Shown: positions 20,738 to 28,307 of the stretch, piece by piece
Numbering within the stretch: position 1 is the first letter of the stretch
Layout of the letters: each line of letters starts with the position of its first letter
Origin: a virus
Length of the DNA: 64,000 bases
IMG/VR virus record: IMGVR_UViG_3300036799_000108
Coordinates: 1 to 64,000 of that record
Direction: 5' to 3' (one strand)
The notes under the pieces: model-generated
Seen by the model: only the letters and a program-made list of their open reading frames with translations
Database searches by the model: none
Told to the model about the DNA's origin: nothing
Translations under genes and position numbers: made by a program

Positions 20738-21346
20738 CTGGCTATCCAAGAGCATCTTTCCAACCTGCGGTTGTTCGCTGCTCGGCTGAAGCAGTTGCGG
20801 CTCAACTATGGCACGCAAATCGAGAAACCGGGTCTATCGGCGCGTCAGTTCGCGAACATCCTCGGTATCGCGGCGCAGCGCTATCGCCGCTACGAGCGGG
20901 CCGAGATCGAGCCGCCGCTGGAAGTGCTGGCGCTGCTGCGGCGTTTGACCGGGGTCTCCCTGGATCGGCTGGTGGCTGGCATGCGGCCGGGCGATGCGGA
21001 TATGGTCGCGCAGCACGGGGAGCGTGATGAGACGTCTCTGGTGACGGCTGATCGGCTGCGCATGTCCCGCGAGGCGGCGAACCTTTCGATCAAGGATGTC
21101 GCCGAGCTAATGAAGCTCGAGATCGACGACTGGCTCCGCTGGGAAGCCGATCTGGATACGCCGCCAATTGATAAGCTTGTAGAATACGCCGCGAGATTTT
21201 CGGTCACGATCCAGTTTCTGACGGACGGCGAGCTGACAGGGTTACGACCCGAGATCCGGCAGATGTTGGTCGCGAGGTTTCCCGAGTTGGAGGGACCGTT
21301 GCCTCACAACACAGAGGCCGCTGACCAGGAAAAACACACGGCATAG
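20738..21346 (+). CDS. Repressor-like protein with two HTH domains
   Basis: About 202 residues. The first HTH (LSARQFANILGIAAQRYRRY) and a second (LSIKDVAELMKLEIDDWLRW) each lie in an XRE-like helical domain, so this is a tandem-HTH regulator rather than a CI with a peptidase tail. There is no ATG or GTG near the start. A strong GAGGAAGGA at 20726-20734 points to CTG 20738; TTG 20771 is the conventional alternative. It faces the Cro-like gene and probably controls the early operons. Confidence 0.7.
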   Translation: MAIQEHLSNLRLFAARLKQLRLNYGTQIEKPGLSARQFANILGIAAQRYRRYERAEIEPPLEVLALLRRLTGVSLDRLVAGMRPGDADMVAQHGERDETSLVTADRLRMSREAANLSIKDVAELMKLEIDDWLRWEADLDTPPIDKLVEYAARFSVTIQFLTDGELTGLRPEIRQMLVARFPELEGPLPHNTEAADQEKHTA

Positions 21347-21617
21347 GTGTGCAGCGGCACACTGGCCATGGGGTGACGCCGCCGCTTGGCGACAGGCGGG
21401 CCAAGCCCCGGACTACCTGACGGACGACATCTTCCAACTCATCATCGTCCTCGACCCAGCATTCCCAACTCGCCTCCCTTATGTCACCGACAACCGAATA
21501 ATTGACGTTCTTATTTGTGTCGAACGGCACGTCCACCTCCTTGGCGCGAAGGGATACGGTGGTTGTAAAACCGTCGGGTGCAATAGCAATCCTGCTGCCA
21601 ATCTCATAATGTGACAA
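21204..21617 (-). CDS. Hypothetical protein running into the repressor gene
   Basis: The first 85 residues look like a real protein (SHYEIGSRIAIAPDGFTTTV then REASWECWVEDDDELEDVVR). The remaining 50 residues are the antisense of the repressor's 3' end (143 bp overlap) and have low-complexity character, as if the original stop codon was lost. The start would be TTG 21617. A 14-residue frame from 21645 (MYTKYVSNYMLVTL) with AGGAG upstream ends across this start and might couple to it. I am unsure this is an active gene. Confidence 0.4.
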   Translation of the reverse strand: MSHYEIGSRIAIAPDGFTTTVSLRAKEVDVPFDTNKNVNYSVVGDIREASWECWVEDDDELEDVVRQVVRGLARLSPSGGVTPWPVCRCTPMPCVFPGQRPLCCEATVPPTRETSRPTSAGSRVVTLSARRPSETGS

Positions 21618-21734
21618 GCATGTAATTACTCACGTATTTGGTATACATCGTCTCCTGGATACGTTCCGCCAACGCGCATTGACGTGATAACGCCACGTTG
21701 CCATGCTGGCGGTCGGCCAGCCATGGGGACTGCC

Positions 21735-21887
21735 ATGTGGTGGAACGTTTACGTGCGTTGGAGCAACGGGCGCCGCGAGACGATCCGAACGCAAACGCCC
21801 TCACAATTGCCCTCCGGTGGTGGCGGCCGCCTCTGGGTGCTGGCCTGCCTGCCGGTGCCGACGGTCAGCGTGCGGCTGGGCCGATGA
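21735..21887 (+). CDS. Hypothetical protein, 50 aa
   Basis: A small aromatic and basic protein (MWWNVYVRWSNGRRETIRTQ) with a hydrophobic end (LWVLACLPVPTVSVRLGR). ATG 21735 has GGGGA six bases upstream. Its stop overlaps the start of the next gene, so it begins the rightward operon. Unknown family. Confidence 0.55.
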   Translation: MWWNVYVRWSNGRRETIRTQTPSQLPSGGGGRLWVLACLPVPTVSVRLGR

Positions 21888-21991
21888 TGGGATGGCGGTC
21901 CGCTCTGATCGGCGCGACCTGCGGCCTGCTGGTCTGGGCGGCGATGACGCTCCTGGTCGTGGTCGCAATCTTCACGATCGCCGGTAACTGA
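21884..21991 (+). CDS. Single-span membrane micropeptide, 35 aa
   Basis: MMGWRSALIGATCGLLVWAA followed by MTLLVVVAIFTIAGN: nearly the whole peptide is one hydrophobic helix. It starts on the previous stop (ATGATG) and ends 20 bases before the next gene. Such peptides in early phage operons can be lysis regulators or exclusion factors; nothing more specific can be said. Confidence 0.55.
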   Translation: MMGWRSALIGATCGLLVWAAMTLLVVVAIFTIAGN

Positions 21992-22011
21992 ACACCACAA
22001 GGGACTGGAAG

Positions 22012-22194
22012 ATGGAGGAGAAACTGCTCGCATGGCTCACACCACATCAGGGCCTGATCGAGGGAGCGTTCGTCGCTATGGGCACCGAGCGAGAACCGGC
22101 CCGCCGCGTGTGCGGCAGTGAGCGCGAGGCGCGCTGCTGGATCGAGCATGAGGCCGCGGCGCTCGGTGCTGCCGTTGCCTGGGTAGCTGGGTGA
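22012..22194 (+). CDS. Hypothetical protein, 60 aa
   Basis: A small protein with two predicted helices (KLLAWLTPHQGLIEGAFVAM, then REARCWIEHEAAALGAAVAW). The layout is like small phage proteins that precede recombination genes, and the nuclease gene starts inside its end (GTG 22191). Function unknown. Confidence 0.65.
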   Translation: MEEKLLAWLTPHQGLIEGAFVAMGTEREPARRVCGSEREARCWIEHEAAALGAAVAWVAG

Positions 22195-23141
22195 GCGGCG
22201 AAGCGCCTCGCCTGCGCATCACGGAGCCCGGCATCTATGATGGGATGTCGGAACTGGACTATCACGCCGATCCAGTAGCGGCTGTTTCGATCTCGCGATC
22301 GGAGATGAAGATCCTCATCGAAGCCTCGCCTGCGCACCTATACGCCAGGCATCCGAGACTGGGCGGCACGGCGCCGACCGGGCCAGCATCCGGCGACGAT
22401 GATATGGACATCGGGACGGCAGTCCACTCGGCCTTCCTGCAGGGTATCGATAAGGTCGCGCACGTTCCGTTCGACAGCTTCCGAACCAATGCAGCCAAGG
22501 AATTCCGCGATGAGGCGCGAGCGGAGGGGAAGATCCCGCTCAAGACCAAGCTGTACGACAGCGTGATGCGTGTCACTGATAGCCTGGAAACTAACCGGCG
22601 GACGACCGGCATGTTCACGCACGGCAAACCTGAGCAGACCCTGATTTGGGACGAAGGCCAGCTCTGGTGCAGGGCGAGGATCGACTGGCTACCTGATGAT
22701 TCAGCGGCGCCGTTACTCGACCTAAAGACCACTGGCAGCTTGGCGACAACGGCAGGTTGGGGACGCACGGCTTTCCAATTCGGCGCAGACCTCCAGGCCT
22801 CACTCTATCCCCGTGGATGCGAGTTCCTACGCGGCGAGCCACCCGATGGGATGCTTTTCGTAGTGGTCGAGACGGATCCACCATATGCGGTCCGAGTGTT
22901 CGGCCTCGATCCCATTGCTGTCGAGGTCGGCGCAGCAAAGGCCGCTGCAGCGCGTGCATTGTGGGTGCAATGCCGTCGCGCCGGCCATTGGCCGAGTTAT
23001 CCCCTCGATACCGAATGGATATTGCCGCCGCCATGGATCGTGCGGCAATGGGAAGAGACAAAGATCGGCGGCTTCGGTCGCGCGGTCGAAGACACCGCCT
23101 TCATCGAACGGTTGATCGCAGCGGGACAATTTGGCGGATGA
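22191..23141 (+). CDS. RecE-like PD-(D/E)xK exonuclease
   Basis: A 316-residue protein that matches the RecE/exonuclease VIII C-terminal nuclease family (DUF3799): PGIYDGMSELDYHADPVAAV at the N-terminus, SISRSEMKIL, SPAHLYA, the GTAVHSAFL motif near residue 85, and the catalytic core RARIDWLPDD with LLDLKTTGS near residue 180. It should degrade one strand of duplex DNA 5' to 3' for recombination. Start is GTG 22191. The downstream ATPase gene is its likely partner. Confidence 0.85.
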   Translation: MSGEAPRLRITEPGIYDGMSELDYHADPVAAVSISRSEMKILIEASPAHLYARHPRLGGTAPTGPASGDDDMDIGTAVHSAFLQGIDKVAHVPFDSFRTNAAKEFRDEARAEGKIPLKTKLYDSVMRVTDSLETNRRTTGMFTHGKPEQTLIWDEGQLWCRARIDWLPDDSAAPLLDLKTTGSLATTAGWGRTAFQFGADLQASLYPRGCEFLRGEPPDGMLFVVVETDPPYAVRVFGLDPIAVEVGAAKAAAARALWVQCRRAGHWPSYPLDTEWILPPPWIVRQWEETKIGGFGRAVEDTAFIERLIAAGQFGG

Positions 23142-23932
23142 GCCTGAGACATTTCATCCTCCGTGACCTAACCGAACCCGTCGCGAAACGCCGATGGCAC
23201 GATCCAGAACGCATAGGCGCCAAGATACGTGACTCCCACCCTTTCGAACTATCCGCAGTCGCTCCAGCCTTGTTCGATCTGAGTGAATCATTGTTGGATC
23301 ACTGGAACCCAGGTCGCCTTGCTTTCTTACCATTCGAATTGACTTGGGTAGAATGGAAGAACCCAGTTGGGTGGAGGATAGCATTCCTGTTGGAACGGCG
23401 AGACGACGGTAGATCTGAGTTTCACTTCGTAAGTGAACGCCAGTCCTCTCACTGCGGCGACTTCCCCTTGGCAGCGGCGATTAAAGAAATCGGCGTTGAT
23501 GATCAGTTCATTCAGCTAACCCAGGCGTGGATGAAAGATCAGAAGGACCAAGACCATGCGCACGCAATGGTCGCTATGATCTATGGGGCTCTCCTGCTGA
23601 TAAACCACCCAAAGTCCGTCGGCCGCATCGAGCATCCGCCGCATGCTGGATTGCAGCGCAAGATCGCCGCGGCGGAAGGACAGACCGGCAAGGCATACCT
23701 ATTGGGTGAGACCGAGATCATTCTGCGTGTCACACCACAGCCAGACGAGAGAGAACCGGGAGACCCATCCGTCCTCGTAGGGAAGCGAGCCCTGCACTGG
23801 GTGCGCTCTTACATTCGGCGCAATGCACGGTTGCCAGTGATCGAGCATATGCGCGGCGATCCCCGACTCGGTATCAAGAAAGGCCGTTACCGCTTCGGAC
23901 CTTCCGACGAGCCGCCCAAGCTCAATGCCTGA
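23138..23932 (+). CDS. Hypothetical protein, 264 aa, in recombination operon
   Basis: The frame is open from 22757 but the real start is ATG 23138, overlapping the RecE-like stop. The protein is soluble: FELTWVEWKNPVGWRIAFLL and DDGRSEFHFVSE look like strands, and the C-terminal 80 residues (SVLVGKRALHWVRSYIRRNA, RLPVIEHMRGDPRLGIKKGR) resemble a basic domain seen in phage proteins near recombination genes. No catalytic motif recognised. Confidence 0.7.
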   Translation: MSLRHFILRDLTEPVAKRRWHDPERIGAKIRDSHPFELSAVAPALFDLSESLLDHWNPGRLAFLPFELTWVEWKNPVGWRIAFLLERRDDGRSEFHFVSERQSSHCGDFPLAAAIKEIGVDDQFIQLTQAWMKDQKDQDHAHAMVAMIYGALLLINHPKSVGRIEHPPHAGLQRKIAAAEGQTGKAYLLGETEIILRVTPQPDEREPGDPSVLVGKRALHWVRSYIRRNARLPVIEHMRGDPRLGIKKGRYRFGPSDEPPKLNA

Positions 23933-25142
23933 CGGAACACCAGACCTCACCTATCGACGCGCAGTCAGAGGCCGTTTCGCGCCGCTGCTTATGATCTCGG
24001 GCCCGAGCGGCACCGGCAAAACGTACTCGGCCCTGCGACTGGCTCGAGGCATGGCCGGGCCGGATGGCCAGATATTCGTTGCTGACACGGACAATGCACG
24101 AGCCAGGCTTTACGCGAGCGCCTTCGACTTCATGCATCTCGATTTGCGTGAGCCATTCCGCCCGATGTTGTTCGAGCAAGCCGCCATCGCCGCACAGAAG
24201 CAGAAGGCTGCCGTGCTGATCATCGACAATTTTGCGGCCGAGTGGGTTGGACCGGGCGGTGTGCTGGAATGGGCCGACGAAGAGTTGAACCGCATGGCTG
24301 GCGACAATCTCTCGCGCCGAGAGTCGCTGAAGATGGTCGTATGGGCAAAGGTAAAGCCGCCGCACAAGCACATGTTCCAGCGGCTTTATCAATTAAACAT
24401 GGCAATAATACTTTGTTGCGCTGCCGAGAAGAAGATCGCGATGATCAAGCAGACTGAGGGCAAGGACAAGGGTAAGGTGATCCCGGTCGATCAGGGCTTC
24501 CAGCCGATCGGCGACAAAGATGCCGCTTACGCTATGACCGCCAGCCTACTGCTCGATGACGTGAACCGGCCAGGAACACCGAAGCCGATCAAAGCATTGT
24601 TGCCGGATCTGCAGCCGATCATCCGCCTCGATCGCCCGCTCGATGAGGAAACCGGCCGGCGTATTGCTGCCTGGGCACGCGGCGAAAAGGAGCCCGCCGC
24701 TCCGGGGGGGATACAGGCGGGCTTGAAGGATGAGGAGGTAAAGTCTCGACCGGCACCGTCGCATGCCCCCCCCGATTCGGAGAAGCAGCGGGATGAACCG
24801 CCGCCGCCGGCGGACGACATCCCGCCCGCAGATGACATACCGCCACCGCCCGAGGACCAGCGACAAGATGATGCTCCCTCTCCCTCGCCTCCTCCCTCGA
24901 ACAAGGAAGCGGACATCGAGGAAGGCGCGAAGGTGATCGGGGCCAAGTTCCTCAACACCGCAGACCGGCGCGCGCACCTCGCCCTGGTCGATGACCCCGA
25001 GCTGCGCAAGCAGATCGAGTGGCTGCGGCGCCACCGGAAGGCGCTGTATGACCGCGAGGTCGGATCCGCCATCAAGGCGTCCTGGCAGCGCACGGAGCCT
25101 CCAAAGCCGGGCGAGGCCAAACAGGGAGACCTGATCCAATGA
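23925..25142 (+). CDS. P-loop ATPase, phage recombinase-like
   Basis: A 405-residue protein with Walker A GPSGTGKT at about residues 27-34, a Walker B-like strand AAVLIIDNFAAEW near residue 90, and a MDAL-like fold similar to phage RecA-fold ATPases (AAA_24, Sak4 type). After residue 245 comes a long proline- and acid-rich linker with DDIPPADDIPPPPEDQ, then a charged helical C-terminus. With the RecE-like nuclease it could form an exonuclease/annealase-like system, although Sak4 proteins usually need an SSB and none is seen here. Confidence 0.75.
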   Translation: MPDGTPDLTYRRAVRGRFAPLLMISGPSGTGKTYSALRLARGMAGPDGQIFVADTDNARARLYASAFDFMHLDLREPFRPMLFEQAAIAAQKQKAAVLIIDNFAAEWVGPGGVLEWADEELNRMAGDNLSRRESLKMVVWAKVKPPHKHMFQRLYQLNMAIILCCAAEKKIAMIKQTEGKDKGKVIPVDQGFQPIGDKDAAYAMTASLLLDDVNRPGTPKPIKALLPDLQPIIRLDRPLDEETGRRIAAWARGEKEPAAPGGIQAGLKDEEVKSRPAPSHAPPDSEKQRDEPPPPADDIPPADDIPPPPEDQRQDDAPSPSPPPSNKEADIEEGAKVIGAKFLNTADRRAHLALVDDPELRKQIEWLRRHRKALYDREVGSAIKASWQRTEPPKPGEAKQGDLIQ

Positions 25143-25384
25143 CCAAGCTGATCTCGCTGCGGGTGACCATGGCGTGCGACGACGCGGTGGACCTCAAGGA
25201 CGTCAAGCCGCGGCTGTCGGCCATGATCTCGGCCGCAGGCACGGAGACCGTCGGCGAGAACGGGGGCGGCCGCGTGCACTGGGGCACCGTGGAGGTTCTG
25301 CAGGGGCCAGAGCGGATGGTGCGCAGGGGAGGCAAGAAGGGCGTCGTCGGAGTGGTGGCACAGACGGACATGCTGGCGTCGTAA
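25139..25384 (+). CDS. Hypothetical protein, 81 aa
   Basis: A small protein with a strand-helix start (LISLRVTMACDDAVDLKDVK) and a glycine-rich, basic end (MVRRGGKKGVVGVVAQTDML). It overlaps the ATPase stop by four bases. Unknown function. Confidence 0.65.
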   Translation: MTKLISLRVTMACDDAVDLKDVKPRLSAMISAAGTETVGENGGGRVHWGTVEVLQGPERMVRRGGKKGVVGVVAQTDMLAS

Positions 25385-25396
25385 GGAGGAACAAAC

Positions 25397-25681
25397 ATGA
25401 GCTTCGATGAAGAAGCGGCGACCCAGGCATCAACTCAGTTCCGCCGCGAGGTAGCGAAGATGGTCGCCGAGCGACCGGGTGAAGTTGACGAGATCAACAG
25501 CGGTCTCGCCGAGGCGTTTGGAGGCCACCCGCAAGCCCTTTGCTTGGCCGCGATGGCCGACGCCCTCTCGCATGTCCTCTCGGAGTTTCCGGCGCAGCAG
25601 CGTGCCGTGATGGTCATGGCGTTCGCTGACATGACCCTCCAGATGGCGACGATCCGTGACGAGATAGGCTCGGATGGATGA
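25397..25681 (+). CDS. Hypothetical helical protein, 94 aa
   Basis: An all-helical protein (FRREVAKMVAERPGEVDEIN, LCLAAMADALSHVLSEFPAQ). It has a strong ribosome binding site (AAGGAGG) 12 bases after the previous stop. Its stop overlaps the next start. No family recognised. Confidence 0.65.
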   Translation: MSFDEEAATQASTQFRREVAKMVAERPGEVDEINSGLAEAFGGHPQALCLAAMADALSHVLSEFPAQQRAVMVMAFADMTLQMATIRDEIGSDG

Positions 25682-25878
25682 AGCTCGGGTTCCGGCGCGA
25701 CTTCGACCCGACCCTGCTCTCCTGGGGCGGCCCTGATGAAGCGCCGACAGAGACATGCTCGATCTGCGATGCGGTCCTCGAGGAGGATGATGTGCCGCTG
25801 ATCATGTGGCGTGAGGACGGCTGGTGCGTGCGCCTCTGCGACGCCTGTGTCGCGCGTTGGATCGAGGTGAAGCGGTGA
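25678..25878 (+). CDS. Small zinc-binding protein, 66 aa
   Basis: Two CxxC pairs (CSICDAVLEEDDVPL and CDACVARW, with an extra cysteine in CVRLC) form a likely zinc ribbon between beta hairpins. Small zinc proteins are frequent in this operon. Starts on the previous stop codon (ATGA). Confidence 0.7.
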   Translation: MKLGFRRDFDPTLLSWGGPDEAPTETCSICDAVLEEDDVPLIMWREDGWCVRLCDACVARWIEVKR

Positions 25879-25882
25879 AGCG

Positions 25883-26086
25883 GTGAAGCCATTCACCTAC
25901 GGGCAGCGGGTGAACGTGGTGGGCGAGATGCCCTCGTTTTCCTGCATTGTGCTGTGGGAGCAAGGTACATGCGAGGAGTGCGGCGTCCCGATGTATCGAT
26001 GCCTCATGGAGAAGTGGAACCTCAGAGGCGACTTCTGCTCGTCTGTGATGCGCCTGTCGAACGACCAACCGGAGGCATTGCAATGA
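25883..26086 (+). CDS. Small cysteine-containing protein, 67 aa
   Basis: Starts at GTG 25883 within a short tandem repeat (GTGAAGCG three times). Cysteines in CEECGVPMYRC suggest a metal-binding knuckle; the end is polar. Its stop overlaps the start of a 30-residue zinc ribbon gene. Function unknown. Confidence 0.6.
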   Translation: MKPFTYGQRVNVVGEMPSFSCIVLWEQGTCEECGVPMYRCLMEKWNLRGDFCSSVMRLSNDQPEALQ

Positions 26087-26175
26087 GCGTCTGGTATTGT
26101 CCGGCCTGCCGAATCGCCTACGCGCCACAGCCCCATTGTCCGAGGTGCGGTGAGGTTGGGGTCCGTCAGCCATGA
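26083..26175 (+). CDS. 30-residue zinc ribbon, copy 1
   Basis: The product (MSVWYCPACRIAYAPQPHCP, then RCGEVGVRQP) is just two CxxC knuckles, a complete zinc ribbon in 30 residues. The same gene occurs again at 28215 with 24 of 30 residues identical, including both ends, and the DNA is also similar. Overlaps on both sides (ATGA at 26083 and at 26172) show translational coupling. It could be a regulator of RNA polymerase or a small RNA- or DNA-binding protein; no homologue with known function comes to mind. Confidence 0.7.
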   Translation: MSVWYCPACRIAYAPQPHCPRCGEVGVRQP

Positions 26176-26393
26176 CCGACAACCGCGCCAAGATCGAGTT
26201 CGTCAGCATCGAGCAGGCCGAGGAGGCCGACGTGATGGTGTGCATGCCGTGGACGAGCCCGCTGATCCTGCCCGACAACCACCGGGCCAAGTGCGGCGTG
26301 TGCGGCCACATCGTCCAGCACCGTCCGGATGTGCCCAAGCGGCCGATGAAGGTGTGCCTGGACTGCGCGCCATCTGTGATCAGGCCGCAATGA
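26172..26393 (+). CDS. Zinc-ribbon protein, 73 aa
   Basis: N-terminal MTDNRAKIEFVSIEQAEEAD is followed by CGVCGHIVQHRPD and later CLDCAPSVIR, a four-cysteine zinc ribbon. Its beginning resembles that of the following gene (MTDDRAGIEMTQ), suggesting duplication of the gene start. Overlaps both neighbours. Confidence 0.7.
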   Translation: MTDNRAKIEFVSIEQAEEADVMVCMPWTSPLILPDNHRAKCGVCGHIVQHRPDVPKRPMKVCLDCAPSVIRPQ

Positions 26394-26602
26394 CGGACGA
26401 CCGGGCCGGGATTGAGATGACGCAGGCTATCCTCCGGGCCGTCGCGCCGATCGTGGACGGCCAGCCGAGTGAACTGGTGATGGAGGCGTTTGCGGCGGCG
26501 CTGGCGGCGGCGCTGGCAGGCAGCGGTTCGGACAAAAAGGGGGCTCGATTGGTGCTGCACCGCTATGCCGAGCGCATCCTCGATTTCGCGGAGATGATCT
26601 GA
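26390..26602 (+). CDS. Hypothetical helical protein, 70 aa
   Basis: A helical, alanine-rich protein (ELVMEAFAAALAAALAGSGS, HRYAERILDFAEMI). ATG 26390 overlaps the previous stop. A longer in-frame extension upstream is antisense-like and rejected. Unknown function. Confidence 0.6.
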   Translation: MTDDRAGIEMTQAILRAVAPIVDGQPSELVMEAFAAALAAALAGSGSDKKGARLVLHRYAERILDFAEMI

Positions 26603-26617
26603 CAAGGGAGAGAGCCC

Positions 26618-27028
26618 ATGACGATGAACGACCGACCGATTGAAAATCCGAACCTCCAGGCCGGCCTCGATGAGATCAAGGAGATCATGCTGCGCCGAGG
26701 GCTGGCTGGCTGCGCAATGCTGGTTGCGCCCGAGGAAGCGGCGTTCACCTACGGCATGCACGCGCCCTGGTCGGCGCTGCGGCCGGATCCGACCCTGCCA
26801 CTCGGCTTCCGGTTCCGGGCCGTATCCGCCGAGACCGGCAAGGAGGAAACCAAGCGGCGTGTCGAAGGCGCCATGCACACGATCTGCCAAATATGCGACT
26901 TCGGCTACCAGACGGCGGCATGGATGGACGACCTGAAGGACATGCTGCGCAAGGCCGGGATCGACTTCGATCACACGCCGTATGGCGGGAGGCCGTTGCC
27001 TCACCTGTTGAGTGATCGCCCCAGTTAG
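26618..27028 (+). CDS. Hypothetical protein, 136 aa
   Basis: A soluble protein with helices at the start (LQAGLDEIKEIMLRRGLAGC) and an aromatic core (EEAAFTYGMHAPWSALRPDP). C-terminal cysteines in HTICQICDFGYQ may bind metal. A strong site AAGGGAG precedes ATG 26618. No recognised family. Confidence 0.7.
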   Translation: MTMNDRPIENPNLQAGLDEIKEIMLRRGLAGCAMLVAPEEAAFTYGMHAPWSALRPDPTLPLGFRFRAVSAETGKEETKRRVEGAMHTICQICDFGYQTAAWMDDLKDMLRKAGIDFDHTPYGGRPLPHLLSDRPS

Positions 27029-27112
27029 ATGTGTTGCGTCGGCGCCACAGCAAAACCGGTATCGTCACAAACGCATAACACCGAGTTGCATGCTCACCGG
27101 GACCGATGCTGG

Positions 27113-27141
27113 GATTACCTCGGTAATCTAACCCCGAGGAG
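27113..27141 (+). promoter_or_regulatory. Mutually exclusive hairpins at a start site
   Basis: GATTAC (27113-27118) pairs with GTAATC (27123-27128) in one fold. In the other, CCTCGG (27118-27123) pairs with CCGAGG (27134-27139), which covers most of the ribosome binding site GAGGAG at 27136-27141. The two cannot form together, so the leader could switch translation of the gene at 27152. Confidence 0.5.
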
Positions 27142-27151
27142 AGCCGAAAAT

Positions 27152-27571
27152 ATGCCTAACGATGACAGCCCAGACTTCAAGCCGTGGAACGTCAAAGACT
27201 TGCCGGTCGCCATCCGCAGCCAGATCACCGACTTGGCCGCGCGCCAGGGCGTCACGGTGGCCGAGTGGCTCACCGAGTACTTCACGCTGCATGGCCTCGA
27301 CGGCCAGGATTTACCAGCTATTCCACGGAGAGATCGCCCGGCTAATCGCGACACCGATACCCTCGACCGGGTCATAGACCGCGCCTGCAGGCTCGCCCAG
27401 CACACGGCCTCAATGCCGAAGGCGGTGGCTGATCTGGCCTACGGGCTGGTGAAGGCAGAGCTGCGGGATCTGCGAGCCGAGGCGCCGGTTTTACCGCGGT
27501 TACCGTCGGGAAAGTTCGCCCGATTAGAACCATCGGAGACACGAACTGAAACCGCCGAGATCGGAGCGTAA
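27152..27571 (+). CDS. Possible ribbon-helix-helix-like regulator, 139 aa
   Basis: After a short acidic start, residues 14-48 (VKDLPVAIRSQITDLAARQG then VTVAEWLTEYFTLHG) fit a strand followed by two helices as in Arc-type ribbon-helix-helix domains. The remaining 90 residues are helical and charged. ATG 27152 follows GAGGAG at normal distance; the leader contains two alternative hairpins. Confidence 0.6.
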   Translation: MPNDDSPDFKPWNVKDLPVAIRSQITDLAARQGVTVAEWLTEYFTLHGLDGQDLPAIPRRDRPANRDTDTLDRVIDRACRLAQHTASMPKAVADLAYGLVKAELRDLRAEAPVLPRLPSGKFARLEPSETRTETAEIGA

Positions 27572-27580
27572 TAGGATATT

Positions 27581-27868
27581 ATGGCAGCAGAAACAGGGCC
27601 CAAGCTGATCCACTCCGAGCCTACGCCAGGGCAGATCATCACCGAGCTGCACTGCTGGATTGCGACCTACCAGGACGGCTCCGAGGGGATCATCGCTGGC
27701 GGGGTTCCGGACATGGGCATGACGCCGCTGCTCACGTCGCGCCTGCATGTCGCCAAAGGCATGGAGAGTATGGCGCGACAGGTGATGCGTCTGTCGCACC
27801 AGACCAAGCACCCGGTCGTCAGCGTGCGGCTGGTGACCTTCACCTCGACCGAGGGAACCCGGTCATGA
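27581..27868 (+). CDS. Hypothetical protein, 95 aa
   Basis: An alpha/beta protein (GQIITELHCWIATYQDGSEG, LHVAKGMESMARQVMRLSHQ, VVSVRLVTFTSTEG). No catalytic motif. Nine bases separate it from the previous gene, and the next gene starts on its last codons. Function unknown. Confidence 0.65.
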   Translation: MAAETGPKLIHSEPTPGQIITELHCWIATYQDGSEGIIAGGVPDMGMTPLLTSRLHVAKGMESMARQVMRLSHQTKHPVVSVRLVTFTSTEGTRS

Positions 27869-28218
27869 CCATCGGTCCTGACTTCGACGCCATCTTTTGC
27901 GTGGTCGGCGGCAGGGATAACCTGAGCGACAGCACGCGCGCCGACGTCGTCAGGCACCTCAACGGGACAGTGCGCACCAGCACGACCGGCGGGACGGTTC
28001 ACCTCGCCGTCGATGGGTTCGACGATGACCCACGCGAGCTGTGGGAAATCCCAGAGGTGCGAGAATACGTCAGGCGCCTGGTCCTCGACCTGGATACGGA
28101 GGTGGCACTCCGCCTCGATGAGCTGTCGAGGATCCTCGGGGCGGTCTGCTGCGGGCTGCTGCGGCCGGTGGGGCGTGACCCGGTGACCGGCAACACCCGA
28201 TTCGAGAGGACGACATGA
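27865..28218 (+). CDS. Hypothetical protein, 117 aa
   Basis: A soluble protein with mixed strands and a strongly acidic helical middle (DDDPRELWEIPEVREYVRRL, VLDLDTEVALRLDELSRILG). No family recognised. Its stop overlaps the start of the second zinc-ribbon copy. Confidence 0.65.
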   Translation: MTIGPDFDAIFCVVGGRDNLSDSTRADVVRHLNGTVRTSTTGGTVHLAVDGFDDDPRELWEIPEVREYVRRLVLDLDTEVALRLDELSRILGAVCCGLLRPVGRDPVTGNTRFERTT

Positions 28219-28307
28219 GCGTCTGGTATTGTTCGGCCTGCAAGATCGCCTACGCCTCGGTGCCCTACTGCCCGCGTTGCGGCGCGGTCGGAGTTCGCCA
28301 GCCATGA
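28215..28307 (+). CDS. 30-residue zinc ribbon, copy 2
   Basis: A second copy of the tiny zinc ribbon found at 26083: MSVWYCSACKIAYASVPYCP then RCGAVGVRQP, with all four cysteines and both termini conserved. The two copies are 2.1 kb apart and both sit in overlapping positions between other genes, which argues for selection on the protein and for past duplication of the gene. Confidence 0.7.
   Translation: MSVWYCSACKIAYASVPYCPRCGAVGVRQP

Noticed and set aside
22757-23137. Upstream extension of the 264-residue gene
   Set aside because: It is the shifted frame of the RecE-like gene; ATG 23138 overlaps that gene's stop.
24527-25279. 250-codon minus-strand frame opposite the ATPase
   Set aside because: Antisense of a proline- and acid-rich linker; serine/arginine-rich nonsense without start signals.
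25802-27004. 400-codon minus-strand frame
   Set aside because: It spans six coupled small + genes in antisense; no family or ribosome binding site.
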